This document shows positions 8,538-17,041 of a stretch of DNA of 64,000 bases, one piece after another (the stretch's first letter is position 1; the number at the start of each line of letters is the position of its first letter). This stretch comes from BP-464 sp963825415 (GTDB lineage Bacteria > Actinomycetota > Thermoleophilia > Solirubrobacterales > Solirubrobacteraceae). The stretch lies in the NCBI GenBank assembly GCA_963825415.1, contig CAWGTD010000006.1, positions 186,001-250,000 of the forward strand. Direction: 5' to 3'. Made by a program: the position numbers and the translations under genes. The notes beneath the pieces are model-generated. The model had not been told where the DNA came from. It saw nothing but the letters and a program-made list of their open reading frames with translations, and made no database searches.

Positions 8538-10145
8538 TCAGCCGACGACCGGCAGCTTCAGGACCGACGCGCCATGGCGCACGGTGATGTCGTAGCCGGC
8601 GGGCTCGTCGGGCAGCGCCCAGATGACGTTGGAGCTCTCGAGGATCAGTCCGAGCCGGTGGCCGGCCGGGACCGTCTGGTCCTGCGGCGCGAACCGGACG
8701 CGGGCGCGCACGAGCTCGCCGGCCGGCACGGCCTCCGAATGGGCGAGGCCGTTGCGGTAGAGCAGGTTGAGGTGGCCGCGGGCGATCGCCACGGTGCTGC
8801 CGTCGGGCGCCACGTCGACCAACGTCGGCGAGATCTGGCCGTGGTCGGCCGAGTCGAAGAACGACAACGACAGGATCGCGCTGCCGGCGATGCGCATCGG
8901 AGCGGCGAGCGGCTCGGTGGCGTAATACAGCCAGCCGTCCTCGGAATCGACGCCCTCCGCGAGAGCGCGTTCCTCGCTGCCGGTGCCGCTGTCGGTGTAG
9001 CTGGCCGGGTCGCCGCCGGCGCTCGGAGCGAGGATCCCGCCCGCGTCGGTACGGCCCAGCCGCAACGCGAGCGTCGAGGTGCCCGCCGGCGGCCACGCCG
9101 CCTCGAGCTTCGGCGCGTCGTCGGCCGTGGTGCCGGTCCGGCCCACGGTGTGGACCCGCGGCTCGGACTCCAGCCCGTTCTTGACGCCCTTGAGCGTGTA
9201 GTCGAAGAACCGGGCGAGCAGGTCGTCGTAGTCGTCGGTGCCGGGCACGCCGTGCGGGCCCTGCCACATGTAGAGGATCTTCAACAGCCGGTTCGGCAGC
9301 GAGTTGTAGAAGTCCAGGCCCTCGGACTGCTTGACGTTGTAGTCCTGCCAGCCGTGCGTGACGAGCACCGGGACGCGCACGTTGGCGGCATCCTTGCGGT
9401 AGTCGCGGTCGAGCCAGAACTTGTCGTAGTCCGGCGTCGTGTCGTAGCCGTACTGCGTGTGCTCGACCGACTCACAAGGGTTGTAGCGGCCGGTGGGCAG
9501 GTCGAGGACCGACTCGGTGTCCGGCTTGGTCGGCGGGGTGCGCACGATGCCGAAGTCGAATCCGAGCGGCGTGTCGATGCCCTCGTCGCTCGGGTTCTCG
9601 GAGTTGCCGAAGTAGCGAACGCCGTCCTGGTAGGCATAGCCGTACCAGTGGTTGATCGCGGCCTGTGGCGCGATCGCCGCGAGGCCCGGGACGTCGGTGC
9701 CGCGGACGGCGACCATGTTGGCGGTCGTGCCGTCGTAGGAGCCGCCGATCATCGCCACCTTGCCGTTGGACCAGGGCTGCGCCGCGAGCGCGTTGACCAG
9801 GTCGACGCCCGACTGCTGCTCCTTGAGTCCGCCGTAGTCCCAGCAACCCGTCGAGTTGCGCGTGCCGATGACGTCGGCGACCGCGCGCGCATAGCCCTTC
9901 GGGCCGAAGGTGGCGGCCAGCGAGTCGTCGGCGATGTTGCCGCCGTTCTCGTTCAGCGTGTTATACGGCGAGTAGGTGAGGATGATCGGCACCCGGCCCA
10001 TCCCCTCGGGCCGGTGGACCTCGACCCACACGCGGCCGTACTTGGTGGGGACCTTCAGGACTTCGTCGACCGTCGCAGCCTGGGCGGGCGCGGCGAAGAC
10101 GACGCCGGCGAGGCCGGCGAGCACGGCGAGTCGAGCAAGACGCAT
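8538..10145 (-). CDS. Secreted CocE/NonD-family (S15-like) hydrolase
   Basis: A 535-residue alpha/beta hydrolase with a signal peptide (residues 1-23, ending APAQA). The nucleophile is Ser136 in IGGSYDG; the likely acid and base are the Asp in THGWQDYNV and the His in WQGPHGVPG. A C-terminal jelly-roll domain (about 360-535, e.g. IAGSAILSLSFFDSADHG) is typical of X-Pro dipeptidyl-peptidase S15 and cocaine-esterase relatives. It probably removes N-terminal X-Pro dipeptides or cleaves esters outside the cell; the choice cannot be made here. It sits downstream of polA and the DUF606 gene with a 37-base gap. Confidence 0.85.
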   Translation of the reverse strand: MRLARLAVLAGLAGVVFAAPAQAATVDEVLKVPTKYGRVWVEVHRPEGMGRVPIILTYSPYNTLNENGGNIADDSLAATFGPKGYARAVADVIGTRNSTGCWDYGGLKEQQSGVDLVNALAAQPWSNGKVAMIGGSYDGTTANMVAVRGTDVPGLAAIAPQAAINHWYGYAYQDGVRYFGNSENPSDEGIDTPLGFDFGIVRTPPTKPDTESVLDLPTGRYNPCESVEHTQYGYDTTPDYDKFWLDRDYRKDAANVRVPVLVTHGWQDYNVKQSEGLDFYNSLPNRLLKILYMWQGPHGVPGTDDYDDLLARFFDYTLKGVKNGLESEPRVHTVGRTGTTADDAPKLEAAWPPAGTSTLALRLGRTDAGGILAPSAGGDPASYTDSGTGSEERALAEGVDSEDGWLYYATEPLAAPMRIAGSAILSLSFFDSADHGQISPTLVDVAPDGSTVAIARGHLNLLYRNGLAHSEAVPAGELVRARVRFAPQDQTVPAGHRLGLILESSNVIWALPDEPAGYDITVRHGASVLKLPVVG

Positions 10146-10182
10146 GAAGGCTGCAACGTGCTGCGGGCCGGAATCTGGCGGA

Positions 10183-10627
10183 TCATTCGCGGACGATCAG
10201 CCATACGCCGAGCGCCAGCAGGAGCAATCCGAGCACCTTCAGCGCCGTGATCGGCTCCTTTTCGACGTTCAGCAGGCCGAACTGGTCGACCACGACGGCG
10301 GCGGTGAGCTGGCCCGCGATGGTCGCCGCCACAACCCCGCCGGCGCCCAGCGAGCGGACGGTCACGAGCACGCTGGTGACATACGCGGCGCCGAGCACGC
10401 CGCCGCTGAGGTAGTACCAGGTCAGATGGCGGGCCTCGCCGATGCGGCCCAGGCCGCCGGTGGCGAGGGCCGGCGATGACGAGCAGCACGATCGTCCCGA
10501 TCGCGAAGGAGACGAACGCCGCCTGGAACGTTCCGACCTTCTTGCCCAGCTGCGAGTTGATCGGGGCCTGGAGCGCGATCAGCCCGCCGACTCCCGCGGT
10601 CAGCAGCACGGCCAGCCCGCGCCCCAC
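10183..10627 (-). CDS. DUF606/YdcZ-type small multidrug-transporter-like protein (frameshifted)
   Basis: A small four-to-five-TM protein of the DUF606 (YdcZ) family of the drug/metabolite transporter superfamily. The N-terminal half (GLIALQAPINSQLGKKVG, then FVSFAIGTIVLLVIAG) and the C-terminal half (LGAAYVTSVLVTVRSLGAGG, VVVDQFGLLNVEKEP) are in different frames, switching around 10465-10472. The full interval is 445 bases; removing one base gives 147 residues, the normal family length. Start is GTG overlapping the polA TAG (TAGTG). Either a real inactivating indel or a sequence error; the conserved residues on both sides show no other decay, which favours error. Confidence 0.75.
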
Positions 10628-13236
10628 TACTTCGCCTCCAGCCAGGTGCGCCCCACGCCAACGTCGACCCCAAGGGGCGGCTCGCGGTCGCCCCACGGCA
10701 GCACCATCTCCCGCGCCACGAGGGCGCGCACCGCGTCGGCCTCCTCCGGCGGGCCCTCGAAGAGCAGCTCGTCGTGGATGGTGAGGATCAGCCGCGTCGC
10801 CAGGTCCTCGTCGCCCAGCGCGCGGTGCACGCGCACCATGGCGAGCTTCATCACGTCGGCCGCCGTGCCCTGGATGACCGTGTTGACCGCCAGACGCTCG
10901 CCCAGGGTTCGCACCTGGTAGTTGCGCGCCTTCAGCTCGGGGATCTGGCGGCGGCGCCCGAACAGCGTCGTCACGAAGCCCTCCTCCTTGGCCTGCTCGA
11001 TCGTGCCCGTCATGAATGCGTGGACGCGTGGGAAGCGCTCGAGGTAGGCGTCGATGAACGCCTTGGCCTCCTCGCGCGGGATGTTGAGGCGGTCGGCCAG
11101 GCCGTAGTCGCTGAGGCCGTAGACGATCCCGTAGTTGATCATCTTGGCCTTCGAGCGGTCCATCGGCGTGAGGTCCGCCGCCTGCTTGTCGAAGACCTGC
11201 GAAGCCGTCGCGGTGTGCACGTCCTCGCCGCGCGTGAAGATCTCCTTCAGGACGGGCTCGTCGGCGACGTGGGCGAGGATCCGCAGCTCGACCTGGGAGT
11301 AGTCGGCGCTGACGAGCACCTTGCCGTCCTCGGCCTCGAAGCAGCCGCGGATCTCCCGGCCGAGCTCGGTGCGCACCGGCACGTTCATCATGTTCGGGTT
11401 GGTGGAGGCGAGCCGGCCGGTGATGGCGCCCGCCTGCAGGAACGTCGTGTGGATGCGCCCGCGCGCGTCGACGAGCTGCGGCAGCACGTCGAGGTAGGTC
11501 TTGACGAGCTGGTTGAGCTCGCGCCAGCGCTCGATCTTCGGGATCACCGGATGCTCGTCGCGGATCGCCTGCAGCACGCGCGCGTCGGTGGAGAATCCGG
11601 TCTTGCCACGCCGCTTGCGCGACAGCCCGAGGCGCTCGAAGAGCACCTCCCCCAGCTGCTGGGGCGAGCCGATCGTGAACTCGGTGCCGCTGAGCTCCCA
11701 GATCTCGCGCTCGAGCGCCGCGACCTCGTCGCGCACGCGCGTGCCCACCTCCTCCAGGCGTGCCACGTTGAGCCGCACGCCCTCGACCTCCATCGTGCGC
11801 AGCACCCTGACCAGCGGCAGCTCGACCTCGTCCATCAGCGAGCCCAGGCCGCGTTCGTCGATGCGCTCGCGCTGCCAGGCCGCCAGCTCGCGGACGAGCA
11901 GCGCCGAACCCGCGACCTCGTCCTCCACGCCGGCAGCCAGCCCGCGCTCCTCGCAGAGCTCGCGGAACGGGAAGCCGCGCCGCGCGGGCTCGAGGAGAAA
12001 GGCGCCGAGCAGCGTGTCGTGGACCAGCCGCGCGGGCACCGCCCCCAGCGACTTGGCGTCGTGGGCGCTCACCGGGCGGTCCCCGGTGGCGAGGATCACG
12101 GCCTCCGGCCCGGGCGCGTCGCCGACGAGCACGGCGTCGGCGGTCGCCACGCCGAAGCGGAACTGCGCCTCGCGGGAGAAGAGCTCGCCCTCGACGGTCT
12201 CCGGTGGCAGCACGGCAAGCGCCAGGGCGACGTCGGCGGGCAGCGCCTCGACGTCGGCCAGCGTCGCTTCGCGCACCGGCGCGGAGACGGTCTTGTCGGC
12301 GGCGGGCGCGGGCGCCGCCGCGTCGCCCTCCCCGAGCGCCTCCTCGAGGCGCCGCAGCGGATCGCGCAGTTCGAACTCCCGGAAGACCTCGCGCAGCCGC
12401 GAGCGGTCGGGCTCGCCGGCGATCTCCTCGAGCGGCGCCATCTCGACCGGCACGTCGCGCTGGATCGTCGCCAGCTGCTTTGAGACGCGGGCGTTGTCGG
12501 CGTGCTCGACGAGGTTCTGCTTGCGCTTGGCGCCCGAGATCTCGTCGACCGACGCAAGCACGGTCTCGAGATCGCCGAAGCGCTGCAGCAGCTCGCTGGC
12601 GGTCTTGTCGCCGATCCCGGGGACCCCCGGGATGTTGTCGGAGGTGTCGCCCTTCAGGCCGTAGAAGTCGGGGATCTGCTCGGGCGCGATGCCGTAGCGA
12701 TCGACGACCGCCTGGTGGTCGTACATCTTGGTCTCGGTGATCCCGCGCGCGGTGGCCATCACCTTCACGCGCGAGTCCGGGTCGATGAGCTGGAAGGCGT
12801 CGCGGTCGCCGGTGACGACCGTCACCGGGATGCCCTCGTCGCGCGCGCGCACGGCGATCGTGGCGATCACGTCGTCGGCCTCGTAGCCCTCGACCGAGAC
12901 GTTGCGATAACCGAAGGCCTCGACGATCGGCTCGAGGTGCGGCCACTGCTGCTTGAGGAGGTCGGGCCGCGAGGTGCGCTGCGCCTTGTACTCGCTGTAG
13001 ACCTCCTTGCGCCCGCTGGCACCGGCGTCCCACACCACGATCGTCGGCTTGCTGCCGTGCTCGGTGAGCAGCTTCACCAGCATCGAGGCGAACCCGAAGA
13101 TCGCGTTGGTGGGGAACCCCGTGCTCGTGGCGATCGACTCGGGCAGCGCGAAGAACGCCCGGTAGGCAAGCGAGTTGCCGTCGATCAGCCAGAGCTCTTC
13201 GGGCTTGCCGCCGTTGCGATCCGCCACGGCGCGCAC
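10627..13236 (-). CDS. polA: DNA polymerase I
   Basis: An 869-residue family A polymerase for gap filling and Okazaki-fragment processing. Residues ~15-300 form the 5'-3' nuclease (VVTGDRDAFQLI, GLKGDTSDNIPGVPGIG). The middle domain (about 320-480) keeps the length but lacks the acidic DxE and other exonuclease residues, so no proofreading is expected, as in many actinobacterial and Taq-type enzymes. The polymerase has motif A (SADYSQVELR), motif B (SKAKMINYGIVYG) and motif C (LTIHDELLFE). In motif B the O-helix position equal to Taq Phe667 is Tyr, the state known in mycobacterial Pol I and linked to dideoxynucleotide acceptance. GTG start; the upstream codon is TAG. Confidence 0.97.
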   Translation of the reverse strand: MRAVADRNGGKPEELWLIDGNSLAYRAFFALPESIATSTGFPTNAIFGFASMLVKLLTEHGSKPTIVVWDAGASGRKEVYSEYKAQRTSRPDLLKQQWPHLEPIVEAFGYRNVSVEGYEADDVIATIAVRARDEGIPVTVVTGDRDAFQLIDPDSRVKVMATARGITETKMYDHQAVVDRYGIAPEQIPDFYGLKGDTSDNIPGVPGIGDKTASELLQRFGDLETVLASVDEISGAKRKQNLVEHADNARVSKQLATIQRDVPVEMAPLEEIAGEPDRSRLREVFREFELRDPLRRLEEALGEGDAAAPAPAADKTVSAPVREATLADVEALPADVALALAVLPPETVEGELFSREAQFRFGVATADAVLVGDAPGPEAVILATGDRPVSAHDAKSLGAVPARLVHDTLLGAFLLEPARRGFPFRELCEERGLAAGVEDEVAGSALLVRELAAWQRERIDERGLGSLMDEVELPLVRVLRTMEVEGVRLNVARLEEVGTRVRDEVAALEREIWELSGTEFTIGSPQQLGEVLFERLGLSRKRRGKTGFSTDARVLQAIRDEHPVIPKIERWRELNQLVKTYLDVLPQLVDARGRIHTTFLQAGAITGRLASTNPNMMNVPVRTELGREIRGCFEAEDGKVLVSADYSQVELRILAHVADEPVLKEIFTRGEDVHTATASQVFDKQAADLTPMDRSKAKMINYGIVYGLSDYGLADRLNIPREEAKAFIDAYLERFPRVHAFMTGTIEQAKEEGFVTTLFGRRRQIPELKARNYQVRTLGERLAVNTVIQGTAADVMKLAMVRVHRALGDEDLATRLILTIHDELLFEGPPEEADAVRALVAREMVLPWGDREPPLGVDVGVGRTWLEAK

Positions 13237-13248
13237 CCTAGATGATGC

Positions 13249-15378
13249 CTAGCCCAGCGCCTCCAACCCGACGTAGACCTGCTTGGACACCGACGGCACG
13301 GGGCCGCCGTCGCCCTTGCGGTTGACGAACAGCATGTAGGGCCCTGGAGGCGCCACCGCTCCGTCGGGCGGGGCGGCGAGCGAGAGCTCCTTGCCCGCCC
13401 GCTTGGTGATGCGGAGCTCGACGTTGCGCTGGTCGGCGTCGACGAGGTGCGTGATCGACGGGTTGCGGACCAGGACGACGCTCTCGATCTCGTCGGCCGC
13501 GACGTCGGTCTTTACGCGCAGGCTCGAGCCGTAGCGGACGCGGCTCGGTGCGTTCTCGATCTTCGGGCGCGAGCCCTGGAAGAGATACGGCGGGCTGTAG
13601 ATCTCGAACGACGGGTCGCGGCCGTCGTGCGGCGCGAAGCCGCCGGGGATCGTCGTGTTGTTGAGGTAGAGCGTGCTGATCGGCGCGTGGCCGCTCACCA
13701 GCACGCGGCCGTCGGGCAGCAGCACCGCGGCGTTGTGGTAGGTGCGCGGCTGGCGCGAGGTGGCCAGCGTCGTCCACTTGTTGGTGGCGGGATCGAACAT
13801 CTCGGTGCGCTGGGTGGCGATCTCCACGCCCGGGCCGGCGACCTCGTCGCGGTCCGAGCCGTTGAACGCCAGCACGCGGCCCGTCGGAAGCAGGACGCCG
13901 GTGCCGTACCAGCGCGGTTGTGAGAGGTCGCCGGTCGGCCGCGTCGACATCAGGTCGCCGTGAGCGGTGTCGACGGTGGTGATGCGGCTGTCGCTGGTGG
14001 CGAAGTAGCTGCCCGGGCTGGGCGGGTTCAGCACGCCGCCCGCGGTCAGGATCGATGCCGACGTGTAGCGCCCGGCGGCATCCGGCCGCAACGGCAGCAG
14101 CGTCGAGAACGTCGAGCCGCGGAAGCCCGGGATCGTCATCGCCGAGCCCAGGCCCGGGATGCCCGTCGCGGTCACGTCTCCGACAGGGTTGCCGGTGTCC
14201 CCGGCCGGGTCGATCGCGCCCGCGCCCTCCGCGCCGGGTACCCCGAGGGCGGCCCAGCTCTTCGCGGCGGGGTCGTAGACGGCCGCCTGGTTCCACAATG
14301 CCTCGTCGTAGGACTGCCCCACCGGATTGAACGACTGGCCGGCCGCGACGTAGAAGACCTTGCCGTCGGGCAGCAGGTGCAGGCGCGGGAACAGCGGGAG
14401 CGACCGGCTCGCGCTGCCCGGGTTGAGCGTCCACTCGCCCGCGACGGGGTCGTAGGTCTCGGTCTGGGTGACGTTGGTGCCGGAGTCCGTGGGATGCTCG
14501 GGATAGACGGGCTTGAGCAGCTTCGTCACACCGCTGGCGACGAACAGGTCACCGTCGGCGAGCGTGATGGCGGTCGGATACCAGCGGCCGTAGTGCATCG
14601 AGCCGCTCTGGGTCCACGTCTTCGAGCGCGAGTCGAAGATGCGCGAGTTGCGCAGGCCCTCGAGCTCGACGACGCCGTAGTTGGACTCGCTGTCGACGTC
14701 CACGCCCGGGTCGCTGTAGTAGCCGCTTCCGCCGAGCGAGATCACGCGGCCGTCGGCCAGGAACTTGTTGTCCGAGCAGAACAGCGCGCCGTCGTTGTAG
14801 TTCTCCGTGCTGCTCAACGGCGGCGGGAACAGCGCCTGGTTGTCATAGCCGTCGGGGTTGGCCCCGCCGTCGGCCGGCGAGGGCACCGTCCACGTCGGGC
14901 CGCCGAGGTCGAGCACGCGGCTCTGGTCGTTGCCCGCGTTGTGGCCGTACTCGGCGACGATGCTGGTGCGCACGTTCTCGGTGCCCTCCAGCCCGTCGTA
15001 GTACATGACGTCGCCGTCGGGGAGCACGTTGACGCTCACCCCGGCGGGCTTGCAGTCCAGGTAGCGGCCGTCGCCGAGGGGCGGGACGCCCGGCGCCGGG
15101 CCCTCGGGTGCCCCTTCCTTGGCGATGCACTTGTCCGTGGTCTCGGTGCCGCGGATCGTGGGCTCGGCGAACGGGTCCGAGAACAGGCCCAGGTTCGCCG
15201 GGTCGTCGGCTTCCGCGTCGGCGGCCTGGCCGGCGAACGGTTCCGTGAACGCCGACAGGAACACCGGATCGAGGGTCCCCCTGGCACCGAGCGCACCCGC
15301 GGGTGCGAGCACCAAGGCCGCGCACGCGACCACCAGCACGACCACGACCATCACCGACCGCCCCCCTGCCCGCTGCAT
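13249..15378 (-). CDS. Secreted radical-copper oxidase (glyoxal/galactose oxidase type)
   Basis: A 709-residue protein: signal or anchor segment (residues ~8-30), kelch-type beta-propeller, and a C-terminal early-set Ig-like domain (DUF1929). All five residues that define the copper-radical site are in place: Cys201 (ALFCSDN) and Tyr267 (GRWYPT) for the thioether cofactor, Tyr547-His548 (RTYHNAA) and His644 (SITHLVDADQR). The Cys-Tyr spacing (66) resembles fungal glyoxal oxidase (65) more than galactose oxidase (44). It would oxidise an aldehyde or primary alcohol to acid/aldehyde with release of H2O2 outside the cell. ATG at 15378 is favoured over an upstream codon because AGGGAGG precedes it and the hydrophobic segment then lies at the N-terminus. 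Substrate unknown. Confidence 0.85.
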   Translation of the reverse strand: MQRAGGRSVMVVVVLVVACAALVLAPAGALGARGTLDPVFLSAFTEPFAGQAADAEADDPANLGLFSDPFAEPTIRGTETTDKCIAKEGAPEGPAPGVPPLGDGRYLDCKPAGVSVNVLPDGDVMYYDGLEGTENVRTSIVAEYGHNAGNDQSRVLDLGGPTWTVPSPADGGANPDGYDNQALFPPPLSSTENYNDGALFCSDNKFLADGRVISLGGSGYYSDPGVDVDSESNYGVVELEGLRNSRIFDSRSKTWTQSGSMHYGRWYPTAITLADGDLFVASGVTKLLKPVYPEHPTDSGTNVTQTETYDPVAGEWTLNPGSASRSLPLFPRLHLLPDGKVFYVAAGQSFNPVGQSYDEALWNQAAVYDPAAKSWAALGVPGAEGAGAIDPAGDTGNPVGDVTATGIPGLGSAMTIPGFRGSTFSTLLPLRPDAAGRYTSASILTAGGVLNPPSPGSYFATSDSRITTVDTAHGDLMSTRPTGDLSQPRWYGTGVLLPTGRVLAFNGSDRDEVAGPGVEIATQRTEMFDPATNKWTTLATSRQPRTYHNAAVLLPDGRVLVSGHAPISTLYLNNTTIPGGFAPHDGRDPSFEIYSPPYLFQGSRPKIENAPSRVRYGSSLRVKTDVAADEIESVVLVRNPSITHLVDADQRNVELRITKRAGKELSLAAPPDGAVAPPGPYMLFVNRKGDGGPVPSVSKQVYVGLEALG

Positions 15379-15414
15379 CCCGCCTCCCTTTCCAGCTCCC
15401 CTGAGCGCGGGATC

Positions 15415-15449
15415 GTAAGCCTGTGTTGACACGACGTCAAATCGCTTAC
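15415..15449. promoter_or_regulatory. Nested inverted repeat in a divergent promoter region
   Basis: The 118 bases between the copper-oxidase and malic-enzyme starts contain GTAAGC (15415-15420) and GCTTAC (15444-15449) as outer arms and TTGAC (15426-15430) and GTCAA (15436-15440) as inner arms. The arrangement is that of an operator for a dimeric regulator, or it may include a -35 element (TTGACA). A TATAAG at 15479-15484 on the plus strand could be a -10 for the malic enzyme, but no well-placed -35 accompanies it. No regulator gene is adjacent. Confidence 0.45.
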
Positions 15450-15496
15450 GCGGGCATCCGGGCGCTTGCTGGAGCACCTATAAGCTCAAATCCGAC

Positions 15497-16984
15497 GTGG
15501 CGTCTCCATCTGCCCAGTACAGCCTGACCATCCGGGTGGAGATTCCCCACCGGCTGGGGATGCTCGGCCACGTGGCCGTGGCCATCGGCGAGGCCGGCGG
15601 GCTGATCCGCACCGTCGACATCGTCGAGTTGAACCCCGCCGTCGTGGTGCGCGACATCACGTTCGACGCCAGCGGGCGCGACGCCTGGGACCGGATCATC
15701 GCCGCCGTCAAGCAGGTCGAGGGCATCCGGATCATCGAGACCGTCGACCGGACATTCCAGATGCACGTCGGCGGCAAGATCGAGATCCACAACAAGCACG
15801 CGCTCGAGTCGCGCGAGGACCTCTCGATGGCCTACACACCGGGGGTCGCCCGCGTGTGCAAGGCGATCGCCGACGATCCCGACAAGGCCTTCCAGTACAC
15901 GATCAAGCGCAACACGGTCGCCGTCGTCACCGACGGCACGGCGGTGCTGGGCCTGGGCGACATCGGCCCGTACGCCGCGATGCCCGTGATGGAGGGCAAG
16001 GCGATGCTGTTCAAGGAGTTCGGCAGCGTCGACGCGTTTCCGATCTGCCTGGACACCAAGGACCCCGACGAGATCGTCGCGGCCGTCAAGGCGATCGCGC
16101 CGGCCTTCGGCGGCATCAACCTCGAGGACATCTCAGCCCCGCGCTGCTTCGAGATCGAGGATCGACTGAAGGCCGAGCTGGACATCCCGGTCTTCCACGA
16201 CGACCAGCACGGCACGGCGGTCGTGGTGCTCGCGGCGCTGCTGAACTCGCTGCGGATCGTCGGCAAGAACATGGAGGACCTGCACGTCGCGATGGTCGGC
16301 CTCGGCGCTGCCGGCGTCGCGGTCACGAAGATCCTCATCGCGGCCGGGGTTCGCAGCGTGATCGGCTGCGACTCGCGCGGCGCGCTGTCGACCGAGCGCC
16401 ACGACTACATCGACGGTTCGATGCCTCCGATCAAGCGCTGGTACGCCGAGAACTCCAACCCCGACCACCGCGGTGGCGGGCCGGCCGACGTGCTCGAGGG
16501 CGCCGACCTGCTGATCGGCCTGTCCGGGCCCGGCGTCGTGCCTCCGAGCGCGCTCGAGCGGATGAACGACGACGCGATGGTCTTCGCGATGGCCAATCCG
16601 ATCCCCGAGATCCTGCCCGAGGAGGCGGGCCCGAAGGTGCGGATCATGGCCACCGGCCGGTCGGACTATCCCAACCAGATCAACAACGTCCTGTGCTTCC
16701 CGGGGATCTTCCGCGGCGCGCTGGACGTGCGCGCGCGCCAGATCACCGAGGACATGAAGATGGCCGCGGCGCGCGGGATCGCCGCGATCGTCTCCGACGC
16801 CGACCTGCGCGAGGACTACGTGATCCCCTCGGTGTTCGACCGTCACGTCGCCCCCGCCGTCGCCGCGGCGGTGGCAGCGGAGGCCCGCCGGCAAGGCGCC
16901 GCGGAGGCCGACGGGACGGAGTTCGGCTACGCGCCGGGCGACCCGAGCACCGGCGTGCACCAGGTCCTAGCGCGAGAGCAGTGA
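15497..16984 (+). CDS. NAD(P)-dependent malic enzyme with N-terminal ACT domain
   Basis: A 495-residue enzyme decarboxylating malate to pyruvate. Residues ~8-75 are an ACT domain (TIRVEIPHRLGMLGHVAVAI), suggesting allosteric control by a small ligand, probably an amino acid. The catalytic core has SMAYTPGVARVC, TDGTAVLGLGDIGP, FHDDQHGTAVV (metal-binding Asp pair) and the Rossmann motif MVGLGAAGVAV, ending with NNVLCFPGIFRGALD. This ACT-fused form is common in actinobacteria and Gram-positives. The start is GTG at 15497. It is a single gene with the next start 57 bases downstream. Confidence 0.94.
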   Translation: MASPSAQYSLTIRVEIPHRLGMLGHVAVAIGEAGGLIRTVDIVELNPAVVVRDITFDASGRDAWDRIIAAVKQVEGIRIIETVDRTFQMHVGGKIEIHNKHALESREDLSMAYTPGVARVCKAIADDPDKAFQYTIKRNTVAVVTDGTAVLGLGDIGPYAAMPVMEGKAMLFKEFGSVDAFPICLDTKDPDEIVAAVKAIAPAFGGINLEDISAPRCFEIEDRLKAELDIPVFHDDQHGTAVVVLAALLNSLRIVGKNMEDLHVAMVGLGAAGVAVTKILIAAGVRSVIGCDSRGALSTERHDYIDGSMPPIKRWYAENSNPDHRGGGPADVLEGADLLIGLSGPGVVPPSALERMNDDAMVFAMANPIPEILPEEAGPKVRIMATGRSDYPNQINNVLCFPGIFRGALDVRARQITEDMKMAAARGIAAIVSDADLREDYVIPSVFDRHVAPAVAAAVAAEARRQGAAEADGTEFGYAPGDPSTGVHQVLAREQ

Positions 16985-17041
16985 GCGTGAGGGCGCAGGC
17001 CATGCTCAACGCTTGGCACGTTCGCGCCGAAAAGGGGATGG

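Noticed and set aside
10055..13033. Long frame opposite to polA reading codons joining polA, the DUF606 gene and the hydrolase region
   Set aside because: Shifted reading of polA: Arg/Ala/Gly-rich, no motifs; only its DUF606 part is real.
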